DNA of 64,000 bases from Synechococcus sp. CBW1107 (GCF_015841355.1 NZ_CP064908.1:930001-994000), one strand, 5' to 3'. Positions 16,457 to 24,404 are shown, numbered from the stretch's first letter. Program-made: numbers and translations. Notes: generated by a model from the letters alone, not told the origin.

Positions 16457-17625
16457 AGGTCCCTGGGCGTCCCAGCCTGGTGCTCGGACTCATGAGCGGC
16501 ACCAGCGCCGATGGGGTGGACGCTGTGCTGGCCAGCTTTCAGGGCCCCCCGGCGCGCCCCCGTTGGCGTGTGCTCAACCACTGCTTCCACGTCTACCCCA
16601 GCGATCTGCGGGCCCAGCTGATCGCTGTCGGGCAGGGTCAGCCACTGGCAGCGGCCGCCCTGCTGGATCTGGGCGAAGCCGTGACCGAGGCCCAGGCTGA
16701 GTGCGCCCGCCGCTGCGATCCAGCCGGCCGCGCCGAGCTCGTGGGCTGTCATGGCCAGACCATCTGGCACCGGGCCCCAGAGACGGGCCGGCGCGGCGCC
16801 AGCTGGCAGCTGCTGCAGGGGCCGCTGCTGGCCCAGTTGCTGGAGCGGCCCGTGGTGTTCGATCTGCGCGCCCATGACCTGGCCCTGGGGGGGCATGGCG
16901 CCCCTCTGGTGCCCGCAGCCGATGCGGCCCTGCTGGAGCCGATCGGGGGCTGGCGCGCGGTTCTGAACCTCGGCGGGATCGCCAACCTCACGCTGTTGCC
17001 GCCGGCCCGGGGCCCCGAGCGCCAGCAGCCCGTGCGCGGCTGGGACTGCGGCCCGGCCAACACGCTGATCGACCTGGCGGTGAACCGCTTCAGCCAGGGC
17101 AGCCTCAGCTACGACGAGGGCGGCGCCTGGGCCAGCCGGGGCGTGGTGCAGGAGGAGTTGATCCAGTCGTGGTTGCAGGAGCCCTTCTTCCAGCTGCCGC
17201 CACCGAAATCCACCGGCCGGGAAGAGTTCGGCCTGCCTGATCTGGAGCGGCGTCTGCTTGATCTGGAGCAGAGGGCGGTGGCCGCCGGAGCCCCCCTGGA
17301 ACCGGCCGACGCCCTGGCCACTCTCACGGCGTTCAGCGCGGCGGTGGTGGCGGCCGATCTGCGTCATGGGCCCAGGCCTCTGGAGCTGGTGGTGGCGGGA
17401 GGCGGAGCCCGCAACACGATGCTGATGGATCAGCTCAGGCGTCGCTGCCGGGGGCTGTGGGTGCGGTCGCTGGCGGAGCTGGGCCTCGACGAGGCCGCCC
17501 GTGAGGCCCTCGGCTTTGCCCTGTTCGCCTGGTGGCATCACCAGGGCCATGCCGGGTGCCTGCCTTCGGTGACCGGCGCTCGCCGGGCGGCGGTGATGGG
17601 TGTCAGGGCGGATCCGACGCTCTGA
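16453..17625 (+). CDS. anmK: Anhydro-N-acetylmuramic acid kinase
   Basis: The protein has 390 residues and starts at a GTG overlapping the ktrA stop (GTGA). AnmK cleaves and phosphorylates 1,6-anhydro-MurNAc released by peptidoglycan turnover, giving MurNAc-6-phosphate. The ATP-binding N-terminus 'VLGLMSGTSADGVDAVL' (about 10-26), 'VGCHGQTIWH', 'NLGGIANLT', 'GWDCGPANTLID' and 'LVVAGGGARNTMLMD' are all family motifs. The length is normal. Together with NagZ (60885-62537) it suggests cell-wall recycling. Its stop lies 16 bases from the stop of the convergent ribbon-helix-helix gene. Confidence 0.95.
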   Translation: MKVPGRPSLVLGLMSGTSADGVDAVLASFQGPPARPRWRVLNHCFHVYPSDLRAQLIAVGQGQPLAAAALLDLGEAVTEAQAECARRCDPAGRAELVGCHGQTIWHRAPETGRRGASWQLLQGPLLAQLLERPVVFDLRAHDLALGGHGAPLVPAADAALLEPIGGWRAVLNLGGIANLTLLPPARGPERQQPVRGWDCGPANTLIDLAVNRFSQGSLSYDEGGAWASRGVVQEELIQSWLQEPFFQLPPPKSTGREEFGLPDLERRLLDLEQRAVAAGAPLEPADALATLTAFSAAVVAADLRHGPRPLELVVAGGGARNTMLMDQLRRRCRGLWVRSLAELGLDEAAREALGFALFAWWHHQGHAGCLPSVTGARRAAVMGVRADPTL

Positions 17626-17641
17626 GCCCGAAAGATGCGAC

Positions 17642-17971
17642 TCAGGAGCTGGAGCGGGGCAGGCGCAGACGCCGCGGCAGTCCCCGCAGCCGTCGGGGCT
17701 GGCTGCGCTCCTGACGTTCCAGCACCTCGCGGAAGCGCTCGGTGGGCCTGCCGGGGCCGCTGCTGCGCTCGCCCATCAGCGGGGGACGCTGAGCCGCTGC
17801 CAGCTCGAGGCTGTCGAGCCCCCGCTGGATCAGCACCTTGGCCATGTTGCTCACGGTGCGTGATTCCGCTTCCGCCGCCGCTGTGAGGCGGTCGCAGAGC
17901 TCCTCAGGCAGCACCACCTGAATGCGGGGGGACTTGGGGCGGCCGCTCGTGGAGGTCTGGCGGGTAGCCAC
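17642..17971 (-). CDS. Ribbon-helix-helix (CopG/Arc-like) DNA-binding protein
   Basis: The protein has 109 residues. Residues of about 10-55 read as a ribbon-helix-helix fold: basic lead-in 'GRPKSPR', beta strand 'IQVVLPEEL', helix 'CDRLTAAAEAESR', turn 'TVSNMA' and helix 'KVLIQRGLDSL'. These proteins bind DNA as dimers and often repress their own promoter. The tail after residue 75 is strongly basic ('RSQPRRLRGLPRRLRLPRSS') and may add nucleic-acid affinity. The gene is divergent from an unknown gene at 18064. The 92 bases between them hold two inverted repeats and a direct repeat (17981-18031) that could be its operators. No toxin-like partner is recognised. Confidence 0.78.
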   Translation of the reverse strand: MATRQTSTSGRPKSPRIQVVLPEELCDRLTAAAEAESRTVSNMAKVLIQRGLDSLELAAAQRPPLMGERSSGPGRPTERFREVLERQERSQPRRLRGLPRRLRLPRSSS

Positions 17972-17980
17972 AACGGAACA

Positions 17981-18031
17981 GATCCCACGCGTTACACACC
18001 AGTGTACAGAGATCCCAACGGATAGTATCCG
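17981..18031. promoter_or_regulatory. Candidate operator region: two dyads and a direct repeat between divergent genes
   Basis: Three elements lie in the 92-base gap. The first is an inverted repeat TACAC-4-GTGTA (17993-18006). The second is CGGATA-G-TATCCG (18019-18031). The third is a direct repeat GATCCCA (17981-17987 and 18011-18017). The second dyad overlaps TA-rich sequence usable as a -10 box on either strand. Binding by the adjacent ribbon-helix-helix protein is inferred. Confidence 0.45.
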
Positions 18032-18063
18032 GCACTAAGATTGAAGCGCTCCGAGCACGAGCC

Positions 18064-18393
18064 ATGCCCAACAGCGCGCTCACGTCGGCGGCAGGACAGC
18101 CCCCGAAGCCACGTCGCACCAAGCAGCGTCAGGCCTCCCCAGGGACCCCCAGCACCCGCGGGGCTGGCTCCAGCGACGTCGAGGTTTCAGCGGTGATCAG
18201 CACGTACCTGCTCACTCATCTGCATCACGTGCTGCAGCGCGCCGAGTTCAACGCTCTCCAGGAAGGTCGCCAGCCCCTGGCTGCCAATTACGCCCAGCTG
18301 CGCCAGCTGCTCTGCCTGGAGGCCCGCAGCCTGGAGAGGCCAACCGGCGGAACCGAATCAGGCGAATCGGTGGAGCCGCCTCAGGCCGCCTGA
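18064..18393 (+). CDS. Hypothetical protein, divergent from the ribbon-helix-helix gene
   Basis: The protein has 109 residues and matches no family I recognise. The first 38 residues are Pro/Ser/Lys/Arg-rich and look disordered ('PKPRRTKQRQASPG'). A likely helical core follows at about 39-90 ('VSAVISTYLLTHLHHVLQRAEF', 'NYAQLRQLLCLEARSL'), then an acidic/Gly tail. It is soluble, with no signal peptide. Head-to-head placement with the DNA-binding gene and the dyads between them suggests co-regulation. A role as a nucleoid- or RNA-associated protein is possible but unsupported. Confidence 0.5.
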   Translation: MPNSALTSAAGQPPKPRRTKQRQASPGTPSTRGAGSSDVEVSAVISTYLLTHLHHVLQRAEFNALQEGRQPLAANYAQLRQLLCLEARSLERPTGGTESGESVEPPQAA

Positions 18394-18783
18394 AGGGGTC
18401 TTCCCGCCTGACTGCCCCCCCTCGCCAGCGGTTGAGCGGCGGCAGTCCTGGACCAGGACTTCATTCTTCCGGTCGGCCCGCGGGAGTCGTTCTGATCCTG
18501 TTCGCCTCTCCTGACGGATTCAGGCAGGAGTCATCGTTGCTGGACGGCACCATTTCAGCCCTGTCACCGACGGCGTGGCCAGCGACCTCCACCCGCTGAC
18601 CTGGCGCCTGGGGCGCCCTGATCGAGCTGAGCCATCCCGGGGGCGGGGGGTGCGCCAGCCGCCTGAGCCGGCGCCTGCCGCCGTGACACCTCCAACAACA
18701 GCCAACAAAATCCAGCCCTGGCTGGTGAGCCGCCATAGGGTGCCATGGTGAGAGCTCCGCCTGTTATCGCCAGGCCAGTACCC
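18394..18783. other. 390-base intergenic stretch with no gene seen
   Basis: I see no convincing coding frame, tRNA or strong terminator. It contains GC-rich imperfect hairpins (for example around 18598-18620, CTGGCGCCTGGGGCGCC). An in-frame GTG-start extension of the Nif11-like gene from 18745 is possible but less likely than the ATG at 18784. Confidence 0.4.
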
Positions 18784-19041
18784 ATGACCGAGCACCCGCC
18801 CGAACCGGCCGCCGCGGCCAACGCCGCCGCGCTCTACGAGCGGATCCGCTCCGATGAAGTCCTCACCCAGGCCCTGTTCCGCCAGGCCCTGCAGGATCCC
18901 AAAGGGACGATCGAGCGGATCATCGCCATGGGAGCCGAGTTCGATCTGCCCGTCACCGAGGCCTCGGTCCGGGAGCATCTGGCCTCCCTCGACGACCTGG
19001 ACAGCAAACAGTGGCTGATCAAGGCCCGCGGAGGGCTCTGA
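18784..19041 (+). CDS. Nif11-like domain protein
   Basis: The protein has 85 residues from the ATG at 18784. After a short Pro/Ala-rich N-terminus, residues of about 12-60 follow the Nif11 pattern: 'LYERIRSDEVLTQALFRQAL', then 'IERIIAMGAEFDLPVTEASV'. The ending 'DSKQWLIKARGGL' has a Gly-Gly-type terminus. Nif11-like proteins were named from nitrogen-fixation regions, and many related sequences serve as leader peptides of ribosomally made natural products in cyanobacteria. Here there is no cysteine- or Ser/Thr-rich core after the domain and no maturation enzyme nearby, so a stand-alone protein or a leader remnant is more likely than an active precursor. Confidence 0.7.
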   Translation: MTEHPPEPAAAANAAALYERIRSDEVLTQALFRQALQDPKGTIERIIAMGAEFDLPVTEASVREHLASLDDLDSKQWLIKARGGL

Positions 19042-19068
19042 CCCCAGGCAGGCCGTCACTCGCTCAGC

Positions 19069-19248
19069 TCAGGGCCTCTGCCGCTCGCCGGGGACTGACG
19101 ATGGCTCGGACTGAATGGCCGGCCCCTGGCGAGGCTTCTCGCGCAGCTCACGCCCCCCCTGGGCCCAGCTGAAGAAGAGCCAGTAGCTCACGATCGCCAG
19201 GCCGGCCGCCACCACGAGCGCCGCCACCTGCTCCAGACGTTTCACCAT
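19069..19248 (-). CDS. Small single-span membrane protein
   Basis: The protein has 59 residues from the ATG at 19248; an in-frame TTG lies one codon earlier. It begins 'MVKRLEQ', has one strongly hydrophobic segment 'VAALVVAAGLAIVSYWLFF' and a charged, Pro-rich cytoplasmic or lumenal tail. There is no recognised family. The start lies about 100 bases from the divergent ABC-F gene, suggesting a shared promoter region. Confidence 0.5.
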   Translation of the reverse strand: MVKRLEQVAALVVAAGLAIVSYWLFFSWAQGGRELREKPRQGPAIQSEPSSVPGERQRP

Positions 19249-19346
19249 CAAGGGCGGTGGCGGGAGAAGACTTGCAGTCTGCCCCGCACGCGAGCGGATC
19301 CGCCCATCTGGCGAGGAGCGAGCAACCGCGATCGGGCCGAGCGGAG

Positions 19347-21110
19347 ATGATGACGTTTCACAGCCGATCCGCCCAAACCGTGCTCCGTCTGGAACGTGTC
19401 TCGAAGATCTATCCCACAGGCGAGGTGCTGCGGGATGTCACATGGGAGGTCAAGGCCGGAGACCGGGTCGGTCTGGTGGGCGTCAATGGGGCCGGTAAAT
19501 CCACCCAGCTGCGGCTGATCGCCGGCCTTGAGGAACCCAGCTCGGGCCAGGTGGTGCGCCAGGGGAATCCCCGCATCGCCTACCTGCGTCAGGAATTCGA
19601 CGTGGATCTGGACCGCAGCGTGCGGGAGGAGCTCTTCCAGGCCTTCGGCGAGGCGGCCGATGTGCTGGTCCGCCAGCACCGGGTGGAGCACGAGATGGCC
19701 AGTGATCAGGCGGCGAGTGATCCCCGCCACCTCGATGAGCTGATCCATGAGCTGGGCCGGCTGCACAGCCGCTTCGAAGCGCTGCACGGCTACGAGCTCG
19801 ATGCGCGCATCGACAAACTGTTGCCCACCCTCGGCTTCACTCCCGAGGGGGCCGAAGAGCCGGTAGGGGCCTATTCCGGCGGCTGGCAGATGCGCATCGC
19901 CCTGGGCAAGATCCTGCTTCAGGATCCCGATCTGCTGCTGCTGGATGAGCCCACGAACCACCTGGATGTGGAGACGATCCAGTGGCTGGAGGGGTATCTG
20001 CTCGAGCAGGAGGTGCCCATGGTGGTGGTCAGCCACGACCGCGCCTTCCTCGACCGGGTCTGCAACCTGATCGTTGAAACGGAGCGCGGTGTCTCACGCA
20101 CCTACCTGGGCAATTACAGCCAGCACCTGGAGCAGAAGGCCCTGGAACGGGAAGCCAGCCAGGCCGCCTTCGAGCGCCAGCAGAAGGAACTGGCCAGCCA
20201 GCAGGCCTACATCGATCGCTTCCGTGCCAGCGCCACCCGCAGCACGCAGGCCAAGAGCCGCGAGAAGCTGCTGGAGAAGGTGGAGCGGATCGAGGCCCCT
20301 CTCGAGGGCGTCTCCGGCCCGCGCTTCCAGTTCCCGCCGGCTCCCCGATCAGGCCGCCAGGTCGCTGTGATCGACGACCTCACCCACAGCTACGGCGACA
20401 AGATCCTCTTTCTGGGAGCCAGTCTCGAGGTGGAACGTGGGGATCGCATCGCCTTCGTCGGTCCGAACGGGGCGGGTAAATCCACCCTGCTGCGCCTGGT
20501 GATGGGGCTGGAACCCCCCGACGGGGGGCAGGCCGGTCTGGGGGAGCACAACGTGGTGGCGGGCTACTTCGAGCAGAACCAGGCCGAAGCCCTTGATCTC
20601 GGGCGCAGCGTCATCGACACCCTGTTCGAGGCCGTGCCCGACTGGACCCAGACCCAGGTTCGCTCGCTGCTGGGCAATTTCGGCTTCAGCAACGACGACG
20701 TGTTCAAGGCGGTGGGCCAGCTCAGCGGCGGCGAGAAGGCCCGACTGGCCCTGGCGTTGATGCTGCTGAGCCCCTGCAACCTGCTGGTGCTGGACGAACC
20801 CACCAACCACCTCGACATTCCCGCCAAGCAGATGCTGGAGTCGGCCCTGCAGGGCTACGAAGGAGCCGCGCTGATCGTCTCCCACGACCGCTACTTCATC
20901 TCCCAGGTGGCCAACCGCATCGTCGAATTGCGCGAGGGCGAACTGGTGCTCTACCGGGGCGACTACGCCTACTACCTGGAGAAAAAAGCCGAGGAGGCCG
21001 AAGCCCTCAGCCTCGCCGAGCAGGAACGGGCGAAGCAGGCCCGCCAGGAGGCCAACCGGCTGAAGCAGAAGGCCAAGAGCGAGGCACGCCGCTCCCGGGG
21101 AGGAAGCTGA
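19347..21110 (+). CDS. ABC-F family ATPase (Uup/EttA-like translation factor)
   Basis: The protein has 587 residues starting at the tandem ATGATG at 19347/19350. Upstream in-frame codons to 19257 lack conservation. Two ATPase domains without membrane segments define ABC-F: Walker A 'GVNGAGKST' near residue 45 and 'GPNGAGKST' near 373, signature motifs 'YSGGWQMRIAL' and 'LSGGEKARLAL', and Walker B 'LLLLDEPTNHLD' and 'LLVLDEPTNHLD'. The linker of about 80 charged residues ('ASQAAFERQQKELASQQAYIDRF') is the P-site tRNA interaction motif region. The basic C-terminal tail ('ANRLKQKAKSEARRSRGG') may touch rRNA. Such proteins bind ribosomes and relieve stalling; the subgroup is not certain. Confidence 0.93.
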   Translation: MMTFHSRSAQTVLRLERVSKIYPTGEVLRDVTWEVKAGDRVGLVGVNGAGKSTQLRLIAGLEEPSSGQVVRQGNPRIAYLRQEFDVDLDRSVREELFQAFGEAADVLVRQHRVEHEMASDQAASDPRHLDELIHELGRLHSRFEALHGYELDARIDKLLPTLGFTPEGAEEPVGAYSGGWQMRIALGKILLQDPDLLLLDEPTNHLDVETIQWLEGYLLEQEVPMVVVSHDRAFLDRVCNLIVETERGVSRTYLGNYSQHLEQKALEREASQAAFERQQKELASQQAYIDRFRASATRSTQAKSREKLLEKVERIEAPLEGVSGPRFQFPPAPRSGRQVAVIDDLTHSYGDKILFLGASLEVERGDRIAFVGPNGAGKSTLLRLVMGLEPPDGGQAGLGEHNVVAGYFEQNQAEALDLGRSVIDTLFEAVPDWTQTQVRSLLGNFGFSNDDVFKAVGQLSGGEKARLALALMLLSPCNLLVLDEPTNHLDIPAKQMLESALQGYEGAALIVSHDRYFISQVANRIVELREGELVLYRGDYAYYLEKKAEEAEALSLAEQERAKQARQEANRLKQKAKSEARRSRGGS

Positions 21111-21264
21111 ACGAGCACTGAACGGCCCTTCAGAGCCGCATCAACTTAATCTCTAAAGCAAGCACAAACAACTTCATCTTTCAGTAGGCAGAAAGACTCA
21201 ACTGTCTGGACCCGCCGGAATGATCTCCATATCCTGACCTTATCCCCATATCCAGGTCCGGCGC

Positions 21265-21483
21265 ATGACCCATTCCTTCGGCCATCCCCCGGCCAGCCCA
21301 GGCGGAGCGGGCTCCCCCCAAGCCGCCATGGGCATGGCCGTGATCACCACCGCCACCAGCCTCGGCCACGACGACGGCGGCGGCGATTCGGTGGAGAGCT
21401 ACTTCGAGTGCATCACCACCTGCTCCCTCGACGACGGCGAGTGCATCACCCAGTGCGTGGAGCAGCTCCGGGAACACCACTGA
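21265..21483 (+). CDS. Small twin-CX3C protein, unknown function
   Basis: The protein has 72 residues. The first 40 are Gly/Ala/His/Pro-rich. The conserved-looking end is 'SVESYFECITTCSLDDGECITQCVEQLREHH', quoted here as parts: CITTC (CX3C), then SLDDGE, then CITQC (CX3C). Two CX3C pairs on short helices would allow a disulfide-linked helical hairpin like those of CHCH or small Tim proteins, or a metal site. I recall similar short proteins in marine Synechococcus, but no function. A 154-base A/T-rich gap upstream of the start probably carries its promoter. Confidence 0.6.
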   Translation: MTHSFGHPPASPGGAGSPQAAMGMAVITTATSLGHDDGGGDSVESYFECITTCSLDDGECITQCVEQLREHH

Positions 21484-21603
21484 GCCCCGGCACCATGGGC
21501 AGATCCTGACAGGAAATCGGTAACTCTGTACCGGTCGCTACGCGAGCACCCGAAACACTTCGTAGCATTGGCATGGCTTCACTGCCCCGTCGCGATGCCT
21601 CGT

Positions 21604-21876
21604 ATGTCCGAACCGCTCGCCCTCAGTCTCGGCCAAAAGTTTGAGCTGGAGCGCATGAGCCGCATGATCGATTCCACTGGGGATCCCCAGTCGTTGCGCG
21701 GCCTGGCCAAGCAACTGCTTCAGGCCTGGCACACCCAGAAAGCCGCCACGGAATGGATCATGCGCCAGCAGCTGGGAACCCCCACCAAGTTCGGAGGCCT
21801 GCCGAAGTCAGCTCCTGGATTGTCGCGTGAGAACTCCTCCCAGCCGAGTGTCAACGGCTCGATGGATGTGCTCTGA
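21604..21876 (+). CDS. Conserved-looking small protein, unknown function
   Basis: The protein has 90 residues from the ATG at 21604; an ATG at 21595, three codons upstream, is also possible. Residues 1-60 are helical and amphipathic ('LSLGQKFELERMSRMIDS', 'LRGLAKQLLQAWHTQKAAT', 'EWIMRQQL'); the last 30 are polar and probably disordered. It has no signal peptide, metal site or catalytic motif. It is followed by a strong 13-bp hairpin (21907-21935). The pattern resembles small cyanobacterial proteins of unknown role. Confidence 0.55.
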   Translation: MSEPLALSLGQKFELERMSRMIDSTGDPQSLRGLAKQLLQAWHTQKAATEWIMRQQLGTPTKFGGLPKSAPGLSRENSSQPSVNGSMDVL

Positions 21877-21906
21877 ATCCGGGATCGGCCCTGATCCTGT
21901 CTGTAT

Positions 21907-21942
21907 GGGAGCTCCATGGTGACCATGGAGCTCCCCGTCTTT
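21907..21942. terminator. Perfect 13-bp hairpin between convergent genes, probable terminator
   Basis: GGGAGCTCCATGG, loop TGA, CCATGGAGCTCCC at 21907-21935, followed by a weak pyrimidine run CGTCTTTC. It lies 30 bases after one stop (21876) and 31 before the convergent htrA stop (21967), so it may serve both strands. The T-run is poor, hence moderate confidence. Confidence 0.6.
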
Positions 21943-21966
21943 CAGGGACCCTCGTCTCGACGGCAC

Positions 21967-23100
21967 TCACCTGGTCCGTCCCCTCACACTGTCCATGCCC
22001 GTGGGCACCACCTCAAGCTGAACCGGCGTGCCGCTCCGCATCACCTTGAGGGCCATCGGCCGCCCTACACCATTGGCCTCCACGGCCTCCACCATCTGAG
22101 ACGGACCGGCCACCGGCTTGCCTGCCGCCGCCACGATCACGTCTCCACTGCGCAGACCAGCCCTTGAGGCCGGGCCTCCAGGCATCACCGAACGCACCAG
22201 CGCACCGCCACTGAGACTGCGCTTCAGCTCGGGGGGAAGGTTGTCCAGCCCCACGCCGATCATCGGATGACTGACCCGGCCCGTGGCCAGCAGCTGATTG
22301 GCGATCTCCCTGGCCCGGTTGATCGGAATGGCAAATCCCAGACCAGCGCCGGGACCCGAGCGCACCAGGGTGTTGATCCCCACCACCTCACCGTCGGCAT
22401 TGAGCAGGGGGCCACCGGAATTGCCCGGATTGATCGCCGCGTCGGTCTGGATCAGATCCAGCCGCTTGTCGGTGATTCCAAGCTTGGCCACATTGCGGTT
22501 GAGGTTGCTGATGATGCCCATGGTCACGGTGTTATCGAGCCCATAGGGGTTTCCCACCGCGATGGCCCAGTCCCCCACCTGAAGAGCATCGGAATTGCCC
22601 AGGGGGGCCACCGGCCAGGGTCCAGGCTCCATCAGCCGCACCAGGGCCAGATCGGTGAGGTTGTCGAGGCCGATCACCTTGCCCTCGGTGCGACGGCCAT
22701 CCTTGAGGCCCACGAAGACCCGGTCTGTTTTCTCGACCACATGGGCATTGGTGAGGATCAGCCCATCGGACTGGAAGATCACGCCGCTGCCCTGGCCTCG
22801 CTCCGTGCGCTGAGTCGGCTGCTGGGCCTGGGGAAAGAAGCGCCGGAAGAAGGGATCGAGCATCATCCCCGGCGGCAGTCCACCGCTGCCCGGGCGCACC
22901 ACGGTGCGCTCGGTGTCGATCGTGACCACGGCCGGTCCGGAGCGGCGCACCGCATCGGCCACGAACGACTGGCGGGTGAGGGAGGCGGCCGCCGCAGGCC
23001 TTGCCGGGGCAGGCAGGGGGACCAGGGGCAGCAGGGGAGATCCCAGCAGCAGGGCCAGGGGCAGAACAGGGCGCAGGGACCGGCGCCAGCGGGAATTCAT
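21967..23100 (-). CDS. HtrA/DegP-type serine protease with PDZ domain
   Basis: The protein has 377 residues from the ATG at 23100, which gives a signal peptide (basic '[10 protein letters not shown]', hydrophobic '[15 protein letters not shown]', cleavage near 'PAAAAS'). The location is periplasm or thylakoid lumen. The trypsin-fold catalytic triad is His120 ('LTNAHVV'), Asp150 ('LTDLALV') and Ser228 ('[10 protein letters not shown]'). A single PDZ domain follows ('[12 protein letters not shown]', '[14 protein letters not shown]'). This single-PDZ layout matches cyanobacterial HhoA/HhoB/HtrA proteases, which degrade or refold damaged proteins under light and heat stress. The paralogue cannot be assigned. 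It is divergent from the small genes beginning at 23263. Confidence 0.94.
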   Translation of the reverse strand: MNSRWRRSLRPVLPLALLLGSPLLPLVPLPAPARPAAAASLTRQSFVADAVRRSGPAVVTIDTERTVVRPGSGGLPPGMMLDPFFRRFFPQAQQPTQRTERGQGSGVIFQSDGLILTNAHVVEKTDRVFVGLKDGRRTEGKVIGLDNLTDLALVRLMEPGPWPVAPLGNSDALQVGDWAIAVGNPYGLDNTVTMGIISNLNRNVAKLGITDKRLDLIQTDAAINPGNSGGPLLNADGEVVGINTLVRSGPGAGLGFAIPINRAREIANQLLATGRVSHPMIGVGLDNLPPELKRSLSGGALVRSVMPGGPASRAGLRSGDVIVAAAGKPVAGPSQMVEAVEANGVGRPMALKVMRSGTPVQLEVVPTGMDSVRGRTR

Positions 23101-23262
23101 GGTCGTCACGGCAGGGATGCACACAGGATTTTTGGACCGTAACGGCAGTGGCGGCCTGCAGGTAAGGCCGGTCACCCGCCAAGGTGTGACGAAGTGCAGC
23201 GGCACCAGCCACACGAACGGCCGGGGGACCACCTAGGCTTAACAAAGATTTGTAAACGATCC

Positions 23263-23364
23263 ATGGATACGAGCTCCCTGCTGCTGGTCTTCCTTGCCTT
23301 CGGGGCCGCTTGCAGCAGTCTCTGGGCCTGGAAGCTCGCCCAGGGAGCCTCATCCAGGCAATGA
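23263..23364 (+). CDS. Possible 33-residue single-span membrane peptide
   Basis: A short ATG frame, MDTSSLLLVFLAFGAACSSL followed by WAWKLAQGASSRQ and a stop. It has one hydrophobic helix, a size typical of small photosynthetic-complex subunits, but it matches none that I know (not PetG, PetM, PetN, PsbM or PsaM). No clear ribosome site is visible. It lies between the divergent htrA gene and the DUF2973 gene. Confidence 0.3.
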   Translation: MDTSSLLLVFLAFGAACSSLWAWKLAQGASSRQ

Positions 23365-23407
23365 TGGAAGCGTGAGCGGGATTTCCCCCAGCACCGCAGA
23401 GACGCCG

Positions 23408-23716
23408 ATGGCACCGTTGTTGTCTCAGATCTTTCCGATCCTCTACGGCTCCTGCATGCTGCTTCTCCTCTGGCAGGCCTTCAAGGTGATGGGGCGGGGG
23501 TTCTCGGCCGTCCCACGCCCAGGCGACGCCGGGGTCCCAAGTTCCATGGCTTCCACTCAGGCTGACCCTGCCCAGCCGGCTGTAGACCGCACGGGCAGGC
23601 TCACCATCCATCCCGAGCTGCTGGATGCTGATGGACAGATCACCTCTGAGGATCTGCTCACCGTCCGCTTCGGTGGCGACAACGATCCCCCCAGGCTGCC
23701 GGCCCAGTCCGACTGA
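23408..23716 (+). CDS. DUF2973-like cyanobacterial membrane protein
   Basis: The protein has 102 residues from the ATG at 23408. An N-terminal transmembrane helix ('LLSQIFPILYGSCMLLLLW') is followed by 'QAFKVMGRGFS' and a variable linker. A conserved C-terminal motif follows: 'GRLTIHPELLDADGQITSED' then 'LLTVRF'. The HPELLD-x-x-G pattern is the DUF2973 signature as I recall it. The function is unknown. The 15-bp perfect hairpin 21 bases after the stop (23737-23775) may end its transcript or shield the next gene. Confidence 0.7.
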   Translation: MAPLLSQIFPILYGSCMLLLLWQAFKVMGRGFSAVPRPGDAGVPSSMASTQADPAQPAVDRTGRLTIHPELLDADGQITSEDLLTVRFGGDNDPPRLPAQSD

Positions 23717-23736
23717 TCCGGCTCCTTCATATCTTG

Positions 23737-23775
23737 GGGTTCACCATCCGGCTGGTACAACCGGATGGTGAACCC
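23737..23775. repeat. Perfect 15-bp inverted repeat (hairpin) between two genes
   Basis: GGGTTCACCATCCGG, nine-base loop CTGGTACAA, CCGGATGGTGAACCC. No T-run follows on the plus strand. An ATG at 23765 lies inside the right arm, but a better start for the next gene is the TTG at 23798. Possible roles are a transcript 3' end, an RNA-stability hairpin, or translational control. Confidence 0.75.
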
Positions 23776-23797
23776 GAGTTCTGGCGGAGGCCGAGAA

Positions 23798-24181
23798 TTG
23801 GATCAGAAAACACGCATCGTGGCTGCTGTGCTGCGCGGGCTGAAGCTGCCCCCCCGCTTCCGTCTTCACCTGATCAAGGATGACCCCATCCGCCTGGAGC
23901 TGAGCCTCACGCCCGCCTACGGCAAGGATCCGATTCTGGTGGGGCTGGTGGAATCCCAGGACCTGGTGGCTCGCCGCGATCGTGAAGGTCGCATCCCTCG
24001 CGATCTGCAGGGCACCTGGGACTGGACCGTGCGACACGGCAAGGTGAGTACCGGTGGCTGGAACCCCTACCTCAAAGAGGCCCTCCAGACGATGTTCGAG
24101 ACGGGTCTTCCGGCGATCGTCTACGAAGAAACCACCGGAGAGTCGTACCACCCGGTGGACGGCGCCCGTCACGTGCGCTGA
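23798..24181 (+). CDS. Conserved cyanobacterial protein, unknown function
   Basis: The protein has 127 residues if it starts at the TTG at 23798, which has GGAGG seven bases upstream. The alternative ATG at 23765 (138 residues) lies in the arm of a perfect hairpin, has no ribosome site, and adds only 'VNPSSGGGREL'. The protein is soluble with mixed alpha/beta character: 'KTRIVAAVLRGLKLPPRFRL', 'IRLELSLTPAYGKDPILVGL', 'WDWTVRHGKV' and an acidic/His C-terminus. No catalytic motif is evident. I recall similar short proteins only from cyanobacteria. Confidence 0.65.
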   Translation: MDQKTRIVAAVLRGLKLPPRFRLHLIKDDPIRLELSLTPAYGKDPILVGLVESQDLVARRDREGRIPRDLQGTWDWTVRHGKVSTGGWNPYLKEALQTMFETGLPAIVYEETTGESYHPVDGARHVR

Positions 24182-24299
24182 TCAGCGGCGCCTGGCTCTG
24201 TGGTCATTCCAACGTGTGGCTACGAAACGTGGCCATCAACACCACCCACCCCACCGGGCGGCGTTAAAACACTGGTATCCACTTCTTCCGATTTTCTTC

Positions 24300-24404
24300 A
24301 TGTCCTCTCTGGGCCTGTCCGTCGGGCCGCTTGTGCGCTTGCTGGCATCCCTGGGATTGCTCAGCACTGCCCTGCTGGCCCTTGTCCTGCGGCTCCTCGG
24401 TTGA
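24300..24404 (+). CDS. Possible 34-residue hydrophobic peptide
   Basis: An ATG frame, MSSLGLSVGPLVRLLASLGL plus LSTALLALVLRLLG. It is almost wholly hydrophobic with three Arg and would be a single membrane helix. It is 61 bases upstream of the hrpB start. No family or clear ribosome site is seen, and it may be a chance frame. Confidence 0.25.
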   Translation: MSSLGLSVGPLVRLLASLGLLSTALLALVLRLLG

